NCBI RefSeq assembly: GCF_014356525.2
Contig: NC_052507.1
Coordinates: 434,001 to 498,000 of the forward strand
Direction of reading: 5' to 3'
Origin: Nilaparvata lugens
Lineage: Eukaryota; Arthropoda; Insecta; Hemiptera; Delphacidae
DNA: 64,000 nt
Shown here: positions 1-12,000 of the stretch, in pieces
Position numbering within the stretch: the first letter of the stretch is position 1
Layout of the letters: each line of letters starts with the position of its first letter
Notes under the pieces: generated by a model
Database searches by the model: none
Told to the model about the DNA's origin: nothing
The model's input: the letters and a program-made list of their open reading frames with translations, nothing else
Made by a program: the position numbers and the translations under genes

Positions 1-627
1 CTGGATGAAAATCTGAATTGGAGGCAACAAATTGAAACTCTAAAGAAGTCTTTAAGGTTCTATTTGATGATTTTCCATCGCATTAAATATTTGTGCGATT
101 TTAATGTAATGAAGGAACTTTATTTTTCATTTGTACATTCCAAAATTGAATATGGAATCACATGTTGGGGAAGCTCCTATTACGCTAACCAGGATCCAAT
201 TATTAAACTTCAAAAAGCTTTTATAAGATTGATAACGGGCAGTAGGTTTGATGATCATACATTTCCACTGTTCTGTCATCTTAGAATTTTGCCTGTTAGG
301 TTCCTATATGTATTCAAGGTTTTGTCATTGTTCTTCAATATAAGTGGAAATAGAGGTGTGACAATTGATTACTGTCAGCCTGTTACCGCACTTCGACAGA
401 CCAGGCGGACTGCGGCTTCCCAAGTCAGATGTCCTAAACCCAATTGCACTCTTTTTCGTAAAACGTTCATTTTCCTGGCACCTAGATTTTATAATGCTTT
501 GCCGCTTGAGGTCAAGAATGCCATTGCTGCATGTAATTGTGGAAATAAGATTAAGAGATTAATTAAAATTTGGCTTTTGTCACTCACTCCCGAAGCTCTA
601 GAGTTTTTGTTCATAATTATTGTTTAA
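1..627 (+). pseudogene. Non-LTR retrotransposon reverse transcriptase, C-terminal fragment (Jockey/CR1-like)
   Basis: The frame is open from base 1 to the stop at 627, so this is the 3' end of a longer element cut by the window edge. The start reads LDENLNWRQQIETLKK, the typical 'LD..L.W..H' stretch that follows the palm domain of LINE reverse transcriptases. Next come FVHSKIEYGITCWGSS and IIKLQKAFIRLITG, matching the usual 'S.l.YGi..WG' and 'lQkraiR.I.g' blocks of the C-terminal region, and the LAPRFYNALPLEVKN block near the end. No catalytic FADD/YADD motif is inside the window. Two other fragments here share the same C-terminal block (26118-26390 and 45646-45977), so this is a multicopy family. 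An internal methionine codon lies at 67 but is unlikely to be a real start. The product would be part of a mobile element, not a host protein. Confidence 0.85.
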
Positions 628-1037
628 TCCGTCTATTTTTCTTTCCATTCTGTTAACTTTGCATTCTGTTATCTTGCTTTTCTTTTTATTTTTTCTCCTC
701 TTTATTTTTTTTGTATTTTCCCTGCTCTTCTTACCGTTTTTTTTTTGCAACATAAATCAATAAATTAATCTTTTCACACAATTTGAATCTCTATTTTTAA
801 TGATTTTCTTTTGCTTTCTCTAATTAGCATCATCTCTTTAATAATTAAATACTAATATCCTATTTTGATTACAGCCCATAAATGTTTTTTTTATCTCTCT
901 TTTTTCTTTTTTTTCAGTCCATTCTATTGCTTTAGTAAAATAGTGTGTTAGACTCCCTCCAGCGGTCCGTAAGTTGCATCTTACGTGCTGGATTGTATTT
1001 TTCTCAATAAGTAATAAGTTGCATTATAATATTAAAA
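628..1037 (+). other. T-rich 3' flank of the LINE remnant; no gene seen
   Basis: Pyrimidine-rich and AT-rich sequence follows the reverse transcriptase stop codon, with AATAAATT-type sequence near 760. It looks like the 3' untranslated part of the LINE followed by ordinary intergenic or intronic DNA. No open frame or structured RNA is visible. Confidence 0.4.
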
Positions 1038-1050
1038 TATCTCATATTAT

Positions 1051-1298
1051 GGAGTGATCCGTGGTCTAGTGGATAGAGTGCTTGCGTAGCAGCATAGAGA
1101 TCCCGGGTTCAAGCCCTCTCAATACCAAAAGTTTTTTAACCAGATCACTCCCGTGTTATCGGATGGGCACGTTAAACTGTCGGTCCCGGCTGAAGTATGA
1201 CAGTCGTAAGGCCCATTGACGGCTTAAATTATATATTCAGGCGGTGGGACCTTCCCGCAAGGGACTCCCCACCAACAAAAGCCATACGAATTTACTTT
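1051..1298 (+). mobile_element. tRNA-derived SINE with 13-bp target-site duplication
   Basis: The head (about 1060-1130) resembles an RNA polymerase III tRNA promoter: TGGTCTAGTGGATAGAGTGC as a box A and GGGTTCAAGCCC as a box B. The body carries CTCCCGTGTTATCGGATGGG and a GTCGGTCCCGGCTG segment, then a GC-rich end near GGTGGGACCTTCCCGC. The element sits between two copies of TATCTCATATTAT (1038-1050 and 1299-1311), a 13-bp duplication that fits insertion by a LINE machinery. A related copy lies on the minus strand at 46340-46562, and a third SINE (59841-60040) shares the central CCCGTG...GTCCCGGCTG core with a different head. Not a functional tRNA: the head does not fold into a full cloverleaf. 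Confidence 0.85.
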
Positions 1299-1400
1299 TA
1301 TCTCATATTATAAGATTTTGTATATAATAATCTTGTTTGTTTGTTTTTGATATGCATGTATTTTACATTTCCTTGTATTGTGCTTATTGAGAATAAAACT

Positions 1401-1421
1401 TCATTCATTCATTCATTCATA
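1401..1421. repeat. (CATT)n short microsatellite
   Basis: About five CATT units directly follow GAGAATAAAACTT, which looks like a polyadenylation-type end of a retroelement. This may be the simple-repeat tail of a decayed LINE or SINE whose body is no longer recognisable. Confidence 0.6.
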
Positions 1422-1609
1422 TACGGACACAAATGTTGGAAAATTATTAGACAATTGGACGTCCAGATTGACTACATCCGAGCCAGCTGAGGTAGTGATA
1501 AATCATATTCAAAATGCAATGCTACAAGGATATCTTTCGATTAAAAAAGAAATATGTCAATATAATACCTAATCCATTGTTGTTTTATTGCAATTTAAAG
1601 TTCTAATAT

Positions 1610-1993
1610 CGGGGCACCGAGCTTCGCTCGTTATTTTTATCTATTGATAAACAGAATACAAATCTCTAAAATGATCGTGTTTATATTTCATAGCTGGCTA
1701 TATGTCATCTTATGAATTTCAGGGATGCGATATTTTGATTTTTCACGTACTTACTCGCTCACTCACTTTTTTACTATCCACAGCTGCTTCAGCCAAGGAT
1801 GAATTATCCTTTTAATGTCGTTCAGTGAGTTTTCCCAGGGATGAGACCTAGTGCAATCGAATTTTTATATCATAAACCCTACTATGTTCCAAATTTCGTG
1901 AAAATCGTTAGAGCCGTTTTCGAGATCCGTTGAACATAAATAACCAGATATAAATATATAAAATACAGAAATTGCTCGCTTAATATAATAGGA
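1610..1993 (-). mobile_element. Helitron-like non-autonomous element fragment
   Basis: Read on the minus strand the right edge gives TCCTATTATATTAAGCGAGC preceded by A. A terminal TC next to a host A is the usual Helitron 5' end. The same sequence recurs at 18865 (minus) and, with changes, at 19302 (plus). The other edge holds CGAGC-TTC-GCTCG, a short hairpin next to GGGGCACC, shared with the copies near 15400 and 16430. Internal sequence (CCCAGGGATGAGACC, GTTAGAGCCGTTTTCGAGATCC) is common to all copies. No transposase is present. Confidence 0.6.
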
Positions 1994-2283
1994 TACATCT
2001 TAAAAAACACCTGTTATATAGTTAAATTATGATTTTATGATTTCATTAGAGTAGACTATCAAATTATCAACTACACTAATTTAAAAAGTACCATCAGTTT
2101 AAAAAGTATACAAAATTTATTGAATATTTTGATTTTATGGGAAGAGATGTTACCATGAAACAGGTTCTGAAATTTGAAATTGGTTTGAACAAATATAGTC
2201 GTATTATTATTTATAGTTCATTAGGCTTTATTTAATGATTTATTTATTTGAAATGAGAGTCGATGAATAGATATAGGAACGCT

Positions 2284-2674
2284 TAGAAGTGTTTATTTTG
2301 CTGTGTTCCATTCTCTTCTTTCATACGGTGTTATATTTTGGGGCAATTCAACTCATGCAATACATATATTTAGGATTCAAAAGTGGGCAGTTAGAGTGAT
2401 GGTGGGTGAATCTTTTAGAGGAAGTTGTAGAGATTATTTTAAAGACTTAAATATTCTCCCACTACCAGGTGTATATATTTTGGAGGCTCTTTGTTTTATT
2501 GATAAGAATAAAGATAGGTTCAATACAGGAGAGTTGTTCCACTCATACAATACCAGATATAGACAAAACCTCAGAGACGAAATTCATCGAACTAGTATGT
2601 ATGAGATGGGGGTAAAGAGTGAAGGAATTCGGCTTTATAATTTATTGCCAACACGCGTTAAGGCGTATAGGTGA
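2284..2674 (+). pseudogene. LINE reverse transcriptase C-terminal fragment
   Basis: The frame reads SVYFAVFHSLLSYGVIFWGN, then IFRIQKWAVRVMVGE and YNTRYRQNLRDEIHRT. These are the late palm/thumb blocks of insect non-LTR retrotransposons. The RT catalytic region is missing, so the copy is strongly 5' truncated, as is usual for LINEs. The downstream sequence to about 2850 ends in repeated GAAAAT units, a plausible 3' tail. It lies 0.1-0.3 kb upstream of the first mannosidase exon seen here and has no relation to it. Confidence 0.8.
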
Positions 2675-2965
2675 GAAGTTTAGAATTAAGGTGAGGGAGG
2701 AGTTGTTGCAGGTTTGTCTTTATTCCAGTGAGGAATTCGTTTTGCATTAAAAAAATCAAAGATTGATGACTTGGAATATAATTGACAAATCCGTATAGGT
2801 ACCCCTTTCATAGGTGGTCAGTGGGATGAAAATGAAAATGAAAAAAAAATATCATCGTCAATGATGATGTAGATGATAAGTGACATTCTTGATGAATATA
2901 TGGAGATTAAGTGTTGGCTATTAAGTATCTACTTATTCTTTTAATAATTGAATATTATCTTTCAG

Positions 2966-3034
2966 GATTTGGAGATTCCATTCAGTACACAATGCAGCTC
3001 TCTCTCTCAGACACCACCACATATGGACGTTCAG
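2966..3034 (+). CDS. alpha-Man-II: alpha-mannosidase II exon 1 (first in window)
   Basis: Acceptor TTTCAG ends at 2965 and donor GTAATT starts at 3035. The 23 codons read [20 protein letters not shown], then DVQ, ending in phase 0. This is the poorly conserved stem just ahead of the catalytic domain; DVQ followed by M-L-S-V-Y-D in the next exon matches the family's DVQM/VYD junction. The frame is open at the 5' side, so earlier exons must exist upstream of the window or upstream of 2966. Confidence 0.8.
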
Positions 3035-6000
3035 GTAATTTCTTATTAATTCTATCTATGTATTCTATGTATAAATCTATGTATTAATAACAGAGATTAT
3101 TTCATATTGTGTAGAATTCCTGTCGCATTTTGGTCAGTTCAATAAATCGTGTTTAATCTGGAATTAATATCAAATAATAGCAATATGTTCTAGAGAGACA
3201 GCCAAATGTTTTCCAGTCCATAACTGTAAATTCAAACAAAGCGGTCTAAATATTAAATGTTAACCATATTCCATTTTGGTTAACACTTATTCATAAGTCA
3301 GTTATAGACGATTCCGATCAGTTTTGAAATCTTTCTTGGTGAAGCATCCATTTTACAGCCTGAGTGAATTTCTTGATAGTGAGATGACATTTTGAAACTT
3401 TCTTATGACATGTTTTATAAGCCCTTGACACAGTCTATCCAGCAGCGCTGGTCAATGACTTGGAATAAAACCAAACTAAACTATGGAAATGAAACAATAA
3501 ATTTGATTTGAATCTAATTGCCTGGTTTTTTTTGCAGATGTTATCAGTTTATGACGAACTGAAGTTTGATAATCTAGATGGCGGTGCCTGGAAGCAAGGA
3601 TGGAATGTAGTTTACAATGAACATCAATGGGCAAACGACGATCTTATGGTTTTTGTAGTGCCGCATTCCCATAATGATCCAGGTATGCAAATAAATTGTG
3701 TTTTTTATTTATTGATGGATACAATTATACAGAATGATTATAAAAGGACTTAACAACTTTGAAAGCACATAAATATTTATTGAAATTTCTTAAAGAATTG
3801 AGAAAGGTGTCATTTTTTTACACTTCAAGTTCAAGGTGTGGGTGCTATTTTGGTTCGATGTGACAGCCTTTGGTAATGCGACATACATCCCACCGGTAAT
3901 CGATTTCTTGCCACACTCGTACCAGCTTATCAGGTGTAACTTGTGCAACCGCAGCGATCCGAATGTGATCTGATTTCGGAGGTCATTAAGATTAACGGAA
4001 CATAATCCTTAATGAGCCCGTTCTGGGTACATAGAACGTGGTGAATTGCCCGATTCACAATTTACCAGGTAAAAAGTTCCGCGTCCCATGGGAAGAATTT
4101 TGACAGATTCTGTACCAGAAACCAGTTCCAGTTCCAAGTTCCTGCTTCATAGTCGAAACCTGGTAAATTGTGACAGTTCCAACTATCCGAGCTCTCATTG
4201 GTCGATTGAATTGTAGTCTGCTTGCTTCACTGCGCATGTGTTGATAGCTTGTTTGTTTACCATACCATAGCCATAGAATACGTAACCAACAAAATGATGT
4301 TTGATAACCTGAATTTTTCTCTATAGAAAACTTGAGAGTAATGGAATGAAAGAAATGCACAATTTTCTAGACGGTAAGTTTGTAAAACAGCCTCTCTTCA
4401 TTCACACAGATAGTAAACGACACATTTTGGTGTAAATCAACTTTATAAGTGCGCGCTAAAAGCTTGAACCAACGATTTTGAAATGGCGTTCCATGGGAAC
4501 ATTTTGCACTAGTCACGGGATGGAACAATTTACGATTGGAACTGGAACAATATTTACTGTACACAATGAAACCCCACAGGAAGAAATCCATTGGTGTTGA
4601 ATCCGGTGAGCGAGGTAGCTATGCGATTCGCCCTGCACGGCCAATCCAGCGAAGTTGAAAGCAATTGTCTAGAAAATCCCGAACTTCTCTGTGGAAATGA
4701 GCTGGTGCATCGTCATACTGAAAGTAAAAGAGCACTTGTTCATCTTGTTGAATTGGCCGTGCAGGGAGTACCTTGTCCGTACCTTGGACGTCCGACTGCT
4801 CTCCTTCCTTGCACACACACATTAACATACTGTTTTGTCTTGCAATCATCCCTCATTCGCTGTACATGTTCCATACCAGCCCAACTGCCTCACTTCTATC
4901 CTTTCACTGACATCTCTCATGCCCACTTCTTCCCTTATTCTATAGTGAGGTCCACGTTATAATGACAGTGTTTGATTGGCAATGGTATTGCTATCCTTGT
5001 CTATCATTGAATAAAGCGGATAGCGCTATCTCTTTCTCGCTTTGCTCTGTTGCCAGATCGTGTTCCAACAATTTAAAATTAATAATTAATTAACAATATA
5101 TTTCATCTCAATTATGAAAACTCATTATGAAATTATTGAAAAATATAATTTCTTGCTTAATAAAATTTAATTATTGATTATTTTAAATGAGAATAGACAG
5201 TTAATATTACATCAATAAACCTGTATCATCTACCGTCTATAGAAGGCATTGACAAGACAGAGGATTGGCAACGTTGATCTTTCTCCACTGCCATTATAAC
5301 GTGGACCTCACTTTAGTCTAGTATTCCTTACTCTATCCCTTCTTGTATTTCCAACAGTTTTTCTATGTCACTTCATTTCCACTGTCCCTATCTTGTTTTC
5401 ATGAGGCCAGCTTTCACTTCCAATGAAATCATCTCATCTGTAGAGTTGATGTGTTATTATTTATCTAATTGTTGCTGTGTTTTCAACGTTTGTTTGATAA
5501 TTACTGTTGATAATGTGTACAGGTTGGAAGAAAACGTTTGAGGAGTACTAAGGAGCAAGCTAGCCAGGGTCGCAACCGGCGGCGATAAGGGTTCGGCATC
5601 GAGCGATCGCCCGTCGTCAGCATCATCCTCGTCATCGACCAAGGGGGAGGGGTGGCCGGCTGATAAAGGCATGCTCAAGGAGTTTGTAGCCGAACTCTTG
5701 TCAGATAACAAGTTCCTTGATAGTATCGTCGACCGTGTTGTGTTAAAGCTGAATGATAATCTCGATGAGCTGATAAGAGCGCGCATCCAGAGTGAGTATG
5801 AACCGCGTTTATCGGCTATGGAGAAAAAAATCGATTCATTGGAGGCTGAAATTCGCGACATTACAAAAAAGGCAGCATCTCGTACCGAATTGTATGAGCT
5901 TAAGTTGGACTCTCAAGAACAATACCAACGTCGCAATAATGTACGAATATTTGGCATTCCGGAGGTGAATGGAGAAAATGTCACCGAGATTGTCACCAAG

Positions 6001-9000
6001 CTGTGTAGTGACAGATTGAAAATCGCGGTGGATGCAGCGCAGATCGACCGCTGCCACAGAGTGGGACGTCTTCCTGGTACTGGAGCGACTCAGGCGAGAC
6101 CGAGAGCTGTCATCGTCAAGTTCGTGAGCTACCAGACTCGGCGTTCGGTGTTATCGGCGAGGAGGCAGCTCAAGGGTTCTGATATCACTATAAGAGAGGA
6201 CCTCACGAGACGACGACATGCTCACTTCCGTGAGGTGGCAGCTAGAGTGGGCATCAGGAATGCGTGGACGATCGACGGCAGAGTGATGTGGCGCGAGGGT
6301 GACAGAATTCATTCCAGTGAGTCGTGAGCACTGATTGTATCTATTCAGATAAGCATGTCACCTTGGACTAAATATTAACTAAGAATTCAAGGAAAATCAT
6401 TTAAAAGAACAGTTTTCTATCTTATACATATTATTTATTTGCATATATTGTTAATCATTTCAGTTAATTAATAGTTCCATTATTATTGCAGTTAATAATT
6501 ATATTCAAGAGTTATTGCTTTTCCAGTCGATTACCACAGTAAATTCAGTTCATTTTAGGATTTCAATTTGACTGATTGAAAATAATTAATTTTTAACTTT
6601 TAAATTACCATTCTTCTTTAATTGGCTGGATGGATAAAATCTGAGTCAGTCTTACATCTCCTTCAACAAAACATTGCCATTCAGTCAAATTCATAAATAA
6701 TTTTGATGTCTACATTGCATAATTATCTCTGTGTGTGAATGAAGAGTAGCATCTATAGATTGTCATCTAGTTGTCTATCGTAATCCCGTTATCTTGGTTA
6801 CGTCTTTCTTATCTGCTCCCTCTGTTCTCTGTTCTATTTTTTCCTGATATATAGGGTTTATCTTCACAGCAAGAGTACATGATAACAATATCGTTATTTC
6901 CTCTAATTTTTTAAAATCATGCTCTCGTTCTTTTCTGTGTCACAATCAAAACGATTAACCGCTCATTTTTTGTATCATTATTTTTCCTCAGCATGCAGTT
7001 CATCATTACAGTTTTGTTCTATATTTTTCTAATCAACTACACTATTTCAGAATAGTTTTATAATTCATAAAGTAACATCACTTAATCTGTCCTAACACTT
7101 TTCTCTCTATTCCAACATTATTTTTCCTGTATTTTTATCATTATGATTATTTTGTTTTACTGCATCTTCCCTCAAAACTTTTGTTCTTCATATTAATGGC
7201 TGCTACCAATCCACTAATAATTTTCTGTTGTTGTGATAAATCTCATTCAATTAGAAATGGTAGTAAATTGAGCATTTATATAGCTGAGAAACTTCCTTTC
7301 TTCTAATATTGAGTCAGACAACTGTTTTTCCCCTTCTCTTCCATTCATAATAGTTATGGAGCCGAATTTCACTGGCCAGTTACGAGTAAGATCATTGAGT
7401 ATTCTCAATCTCAAATCATTGCATGCATTCCAGTTTTGTATTATCCTTTCAATATTATAATGTTGTTTTGTTGTATATGTGTTGGTGTGAATGTGGTACG
7501 TTTGTCTTTTTTAAACTTGAATCTTTTAATTTTAAGCTGCCTAGTTTTTGCCTTCTTCTTATTCTCTGCGTCATTAATGCCCAATCTATTCTACAACTTG
7601 AATGACACAGCAGTATAACGATGCTGCCGCACTGAGCACCGGCGAGCTGCTTAGGCGGGCGGTCACTCCATTTCCCGGCCGACTGAAGATTGCTCATGTG
7701 AATGCACAATCCCTCCTCTGTCACATCGACGAATTCAGGCATGTATTCGGAGGCCAGGATTGTGACGTTGTCTTGGTATCGGAGTCTTGGCTGAAACCTG
7801 ACGTTTCAAATAGGCTTGTGGAACTTGATGGGTATGTACTCCTTCGTAACGATCGCTTACATAAAAACGGTGGAGGTGTTGCTGCGTTTGTTAAGCGCGC
7901 CTTGCTGCCGAGTCATAAGTATTCATCCGATTCATCGATTCCAAATAGACCCGAATACATGTTCCTTGAAATTAAATCTCATAATGTTAAAATGCTGATT
8001 GGAGTATGTTATCGACCACCTCATATAGGATTCATGAGTGACTTTGGAGATACCCTGTTGCGTCTCATGCTGCCGTACAGCCATATAGCTGTAATGGGAG
8101 ACTTTAACACTGACTTACTAGGACGTGACACCTATGACAAGACTCAACTCACGACTATGTTTTATACTGGTGGCATGACCCTGCTCCCCCTCCAGGCGAC
8201 TCATCATACCGCTACGTCTGATACGCTCTTGGACCTGATTGCTGTTTGTGATGAGCGGTCGGCTGTTGGCCATGGGCAGATCCCTTTCCCTGCACTGTCT
8301 GCTCATGATATGGTTTACCTTGTATATGGCTTAAAAAGTCCCAAACAGAAGCCAAAAATCATTGAATACAGAGATTACAAAAACATCAACTACCATGAGT
8401 TATTCAATGAGGGGATGACATTGAACTGGCAAACCATTTACGCAACTAATGATGTTAATTACATGGTGAATGAGTTGCATAATGGTGTATCCTATTTATT
8501 CAATAAGTATATTCCACTTGTGCAGCGCAGAGTGACAAGGGATCCTGCTCCATGGATTTCAAGAGAAATACGTCGGATGATGGCCGAGCGCGATCGGTGT
8601 AGTAGAGTTGCACGACGCACAAAGAGCTCTGTGGATTTCAATAGCTACAAGCGAATGAGAAATTTGTGCAAGCAGACCATCAGAAACGCCAAATCCAGAT
8701 ATTTCCAAAATCTGATCTCCTCTGCTGGTTCATCTGCTTGTAAGTGGCGTAGACTGAGGTCTGTTGGAGTTGGTGGAGAGGGGGGCGGGCCTGTTGTGTC
8801 TCACTCACTGGACGATCTCAACAACTTTTTTACTGACATACCTGTTGGCTTGGATCGTGCCCATGACTACATCAACTCTTTGCCAGCTCAAGTAACTGGA
8901 GAGCCATTCTACTTTTCATGTGTCTCAGCAAGTGACGTTTTGGCCGCTATACTGAAAATAAAGAGCAATGCTATTGGGGCTGATGATCTACCATTGAAAT

Positions 9001-12000
9001 TCATAAAAATTATGCTTCCCCTGATACTTCCCTTCATCACCCACATCATAAATACATCTCTCATGACTTCCGTTTTTCCTGAAAATTGGAAGTCATCTAT
9101 AGTCATACCCTTAAACAAAACTCCCAACCCGTCCTCCCTTTCAGACTACAGACCCATCAGCTTACTATCTGTGCTCTCCAAAGTACTAGAGGTGATTGTC
9201 CACAAACAGATGAGTGAATTTATTTGCAGTAGGGGGCTTATTAGCGACTTCCAGTCAGGATTCAGGTCTGGTCACAGCACCAATTCTGCTCTTCTCAAGG
9301 TGGCTGATGACGTTCGCAGAGCAATGGATGGCAGGGAGCTCACACTCATTGTCCTTGTTGATTTCAGCAAGGCCTTTGACTGTGTGTTCCATCCCATCCT
9401 ATTGTACAGACTGGAGGGTATGGGTTTCTCTCGTTCGACGGTGGCATGGGTGCGGTCCTACTTGCAGAATAGACGTCAGTGTGTGAGACTTGGGGGTTCC
9501 TCTTCGCGCTGGCGACCAGTGGGACGAGGTGTCCCTCAGGGTTCAATCTTGGGTCCTCTGCTATTCAGTGCATACATTGACAACTTGACTCATGTACTAA
9601 ATACTACAGAGCATCACTTGTATGCTGACGACTTGCAGCTGTATAAGCATTTCAAGCTTGGTGATGCGGCGACAGCTGTGAGTGACATGAACCATGACCT
9701 TGCCCGTGTGATCACCTGGACGGAGAATAATGGTTTAAAAATTAATGAGAGCAAATCGCAGGTCATGGTTGTAGGTCACTCAAGACTCTTGACTAGACTA
9801 AGCCTTAATGACTTACCCCGCATAAGAATAAACAATGTTCAACTTGACTACAGCACCAGGGTGAAGAATCTTGGTTTGACTTTTACAAATACTCTCGACT
9901 GGACAGACCATGTAAACTCGACCAGTAACAAAGTTGTAGCTGGGATTAACTCTTTGAAAAGGATTGGACACCTTTTACCTTTTCCTACTAAAATCATGTT
10001 AGTTAAAACATTGATATTCCCCTTTTTTTTCTACTGTGACTTAGTGACTATGGACATGACTGTTCAACTTACTCAGAGATTGCAGCGCGCTCAGAATTAC
10101 TGTGTGCGCTTCATCTTTGGTTTACGACGTGACGAACATATTACTCAATACTTTGGACAGCTCAAACTTTTAAGACTGCACGAATACAGGAGTCTCCATG
10201 CACTCATGTTCCTCTTCAAACTCTTGAAATCTCGGTCTCCCAATTACTTGGCAGCAGGGTTTCGCTTCATGGGTGATGTTGGCAGGGGTGGGACGCGTCA
10301 TGGAGCTTGCTCATTGTCCGTTCCAATTCACAGAACTGAGCTATATAATAAGTCATTCCATGTTAGTGCGATTAGATTATGGAATTCACTGCCAGCTCAT
10401 ATTAGGCTGCTTGACAGTCAACGCCGGTTCAGTGCGGCTGTCGTGGCGTGGATCAGGGGGGGAGGGCTTAACTAGGCGGTTTTACTCTATGTTCTTTAGA
10501 GGTGTGAGTGTAAGTGTGATTGTGTGGGTGTGTGTGTGTGTGTGAATGTTTTGTGTGAGTGAGATTTATTCACTATTAAGATTTCTTGCTTTTAGTTTTC
10601 TCTTTTTTTCCTCTTAATTTATTCAATTTGTAGCAAATTGATTTAGTAGTTTCCTTATAATTTTTAATTTTTAATTATCATTTAATTTCAAATTGTAATG
10701 TATATTGTTATTTCTATGTTACTCATCATCGTGGGTTAAATGGAAGAGGGGGCTTCTATTGCCTCAATTTCGCCCACATCACTTTTATTGTAAAGTGTAG
10801 ATAAAAGTCATTTATCTATCTATCTATCTATATGCCTAGTGCACACTATCGTCAAGTCGCTGCTTACCTGCCTGGCCACGTAAGGCTCAACTCACACTAC
10901 CTCTACTCAAATCGTACGACTCCAGTCGAGGATACTCCGGTCTCTCGACCTTACGACTTTCTTGCTCATTGTCACCACTTCAGTTCCATGCTACTCCATT
11001 TCTCACCTTACATTATCAAAGATATGAGATAAAATGTGATACTACTGCGCATGTAACAACTTTTATAATATTTATTATGAATATAATATATTCATAATAA
11101 TTTATAGACGATATTATAGCAGCGAGAGTTGGACACCAACAGCTAATGACATAAGCCGAGTGAACGCCCTCCAAATGAAGTGCTTGAGGAGAATGGTGGT
11201 AAAGACCCGACCAGACAGGTTCCTATATGGAAAAAAGGATTAGGGAAGATTTGGTAGTCCCACCCATTTCGGATGTAATCCAGCCAACTGGTTTGGACAT
11301 GTATTCAGGATGGGCAGACATAGAAAGCCTAGGCAGTATTTGGAGGCTAGCCCCTTAGGACGGCGCCCCATCGGAAGACCTAGAGCAACATGGGAGGAGA
11401 GGATAGAGTGCGAAGAATGGCAGAGGACAGGGACGGCTACAAAGCTTTCCCTTACAAGCTCTATCAGGATGATGGATCCGGGGTAGCTGCAGAATGGGAT
11501 AGAGAAAGAAGAAGTTTCAACTTGAATTTATATCTTTAAATTTATCATTAGTTACCAAAATATATAGTTATTTTTCAATTCAATATATATCTCACACTCA
11601 TTGCTATTTTATTTCACAAAGAAAGTTTTATTATAAGTTATATAGTATACGTTTACATTATGAGTGTCTAAATTGTGTTTTTCGTTTTGCAATAGTGATT
11701 GTATAATGTTTTGATACTTTGCACCATATATTCCATTTTAATTCTTCATGGATAGTTGTTTGAATAGACCGTTATTCTTCAATTAGTGTTGTTTATTCGT
11801 ACATATTAATTATTCATTAATTCGAATTTGAACAAATGCAACTTTCAATTATTTATTTCCATCTTTAGACTGGCTGGCCGCTATAGCTTCGTAAAGAATG
11901 AACGCTGCTATCCAGAGATTGTCAGTTTGGTGTAAGGGTAAGAATTCCTGACCGGCATTTCGGAGGTACCGGGTTCGATTCCCGGGCTGACAAATATTTT

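Larger units (their letters stand above)
5457..10835 (+). mobile_element. Two-ORF non-LTR retrotransposon (Jockey/CR1-like), probably near full length
   Basis: The element carries an L1-type ORF1 (5671-6327), a 1.27-kb T-rich spacer, an uninterrupted endonuclease/reverse transcriptase ORF2 (7602-10475) and a 3' end marked by (TATC)n at 10816-10831. Long GT-rich sequence at 10500-10545 lies in the 3' UTR. The 5' boundary is approximate. GC content in the ORFs is well above the flanks. It sits on the + strand, the same sense as the mannosidase, inside its intron 2. Confidence 0.8.

Noticed and set aside
4591..4962. 123-codon + frame over the transposase remnant
   Set aside because: It is the antisense shadow of the minus-strand transposase ([10 protein letters not shown] region).
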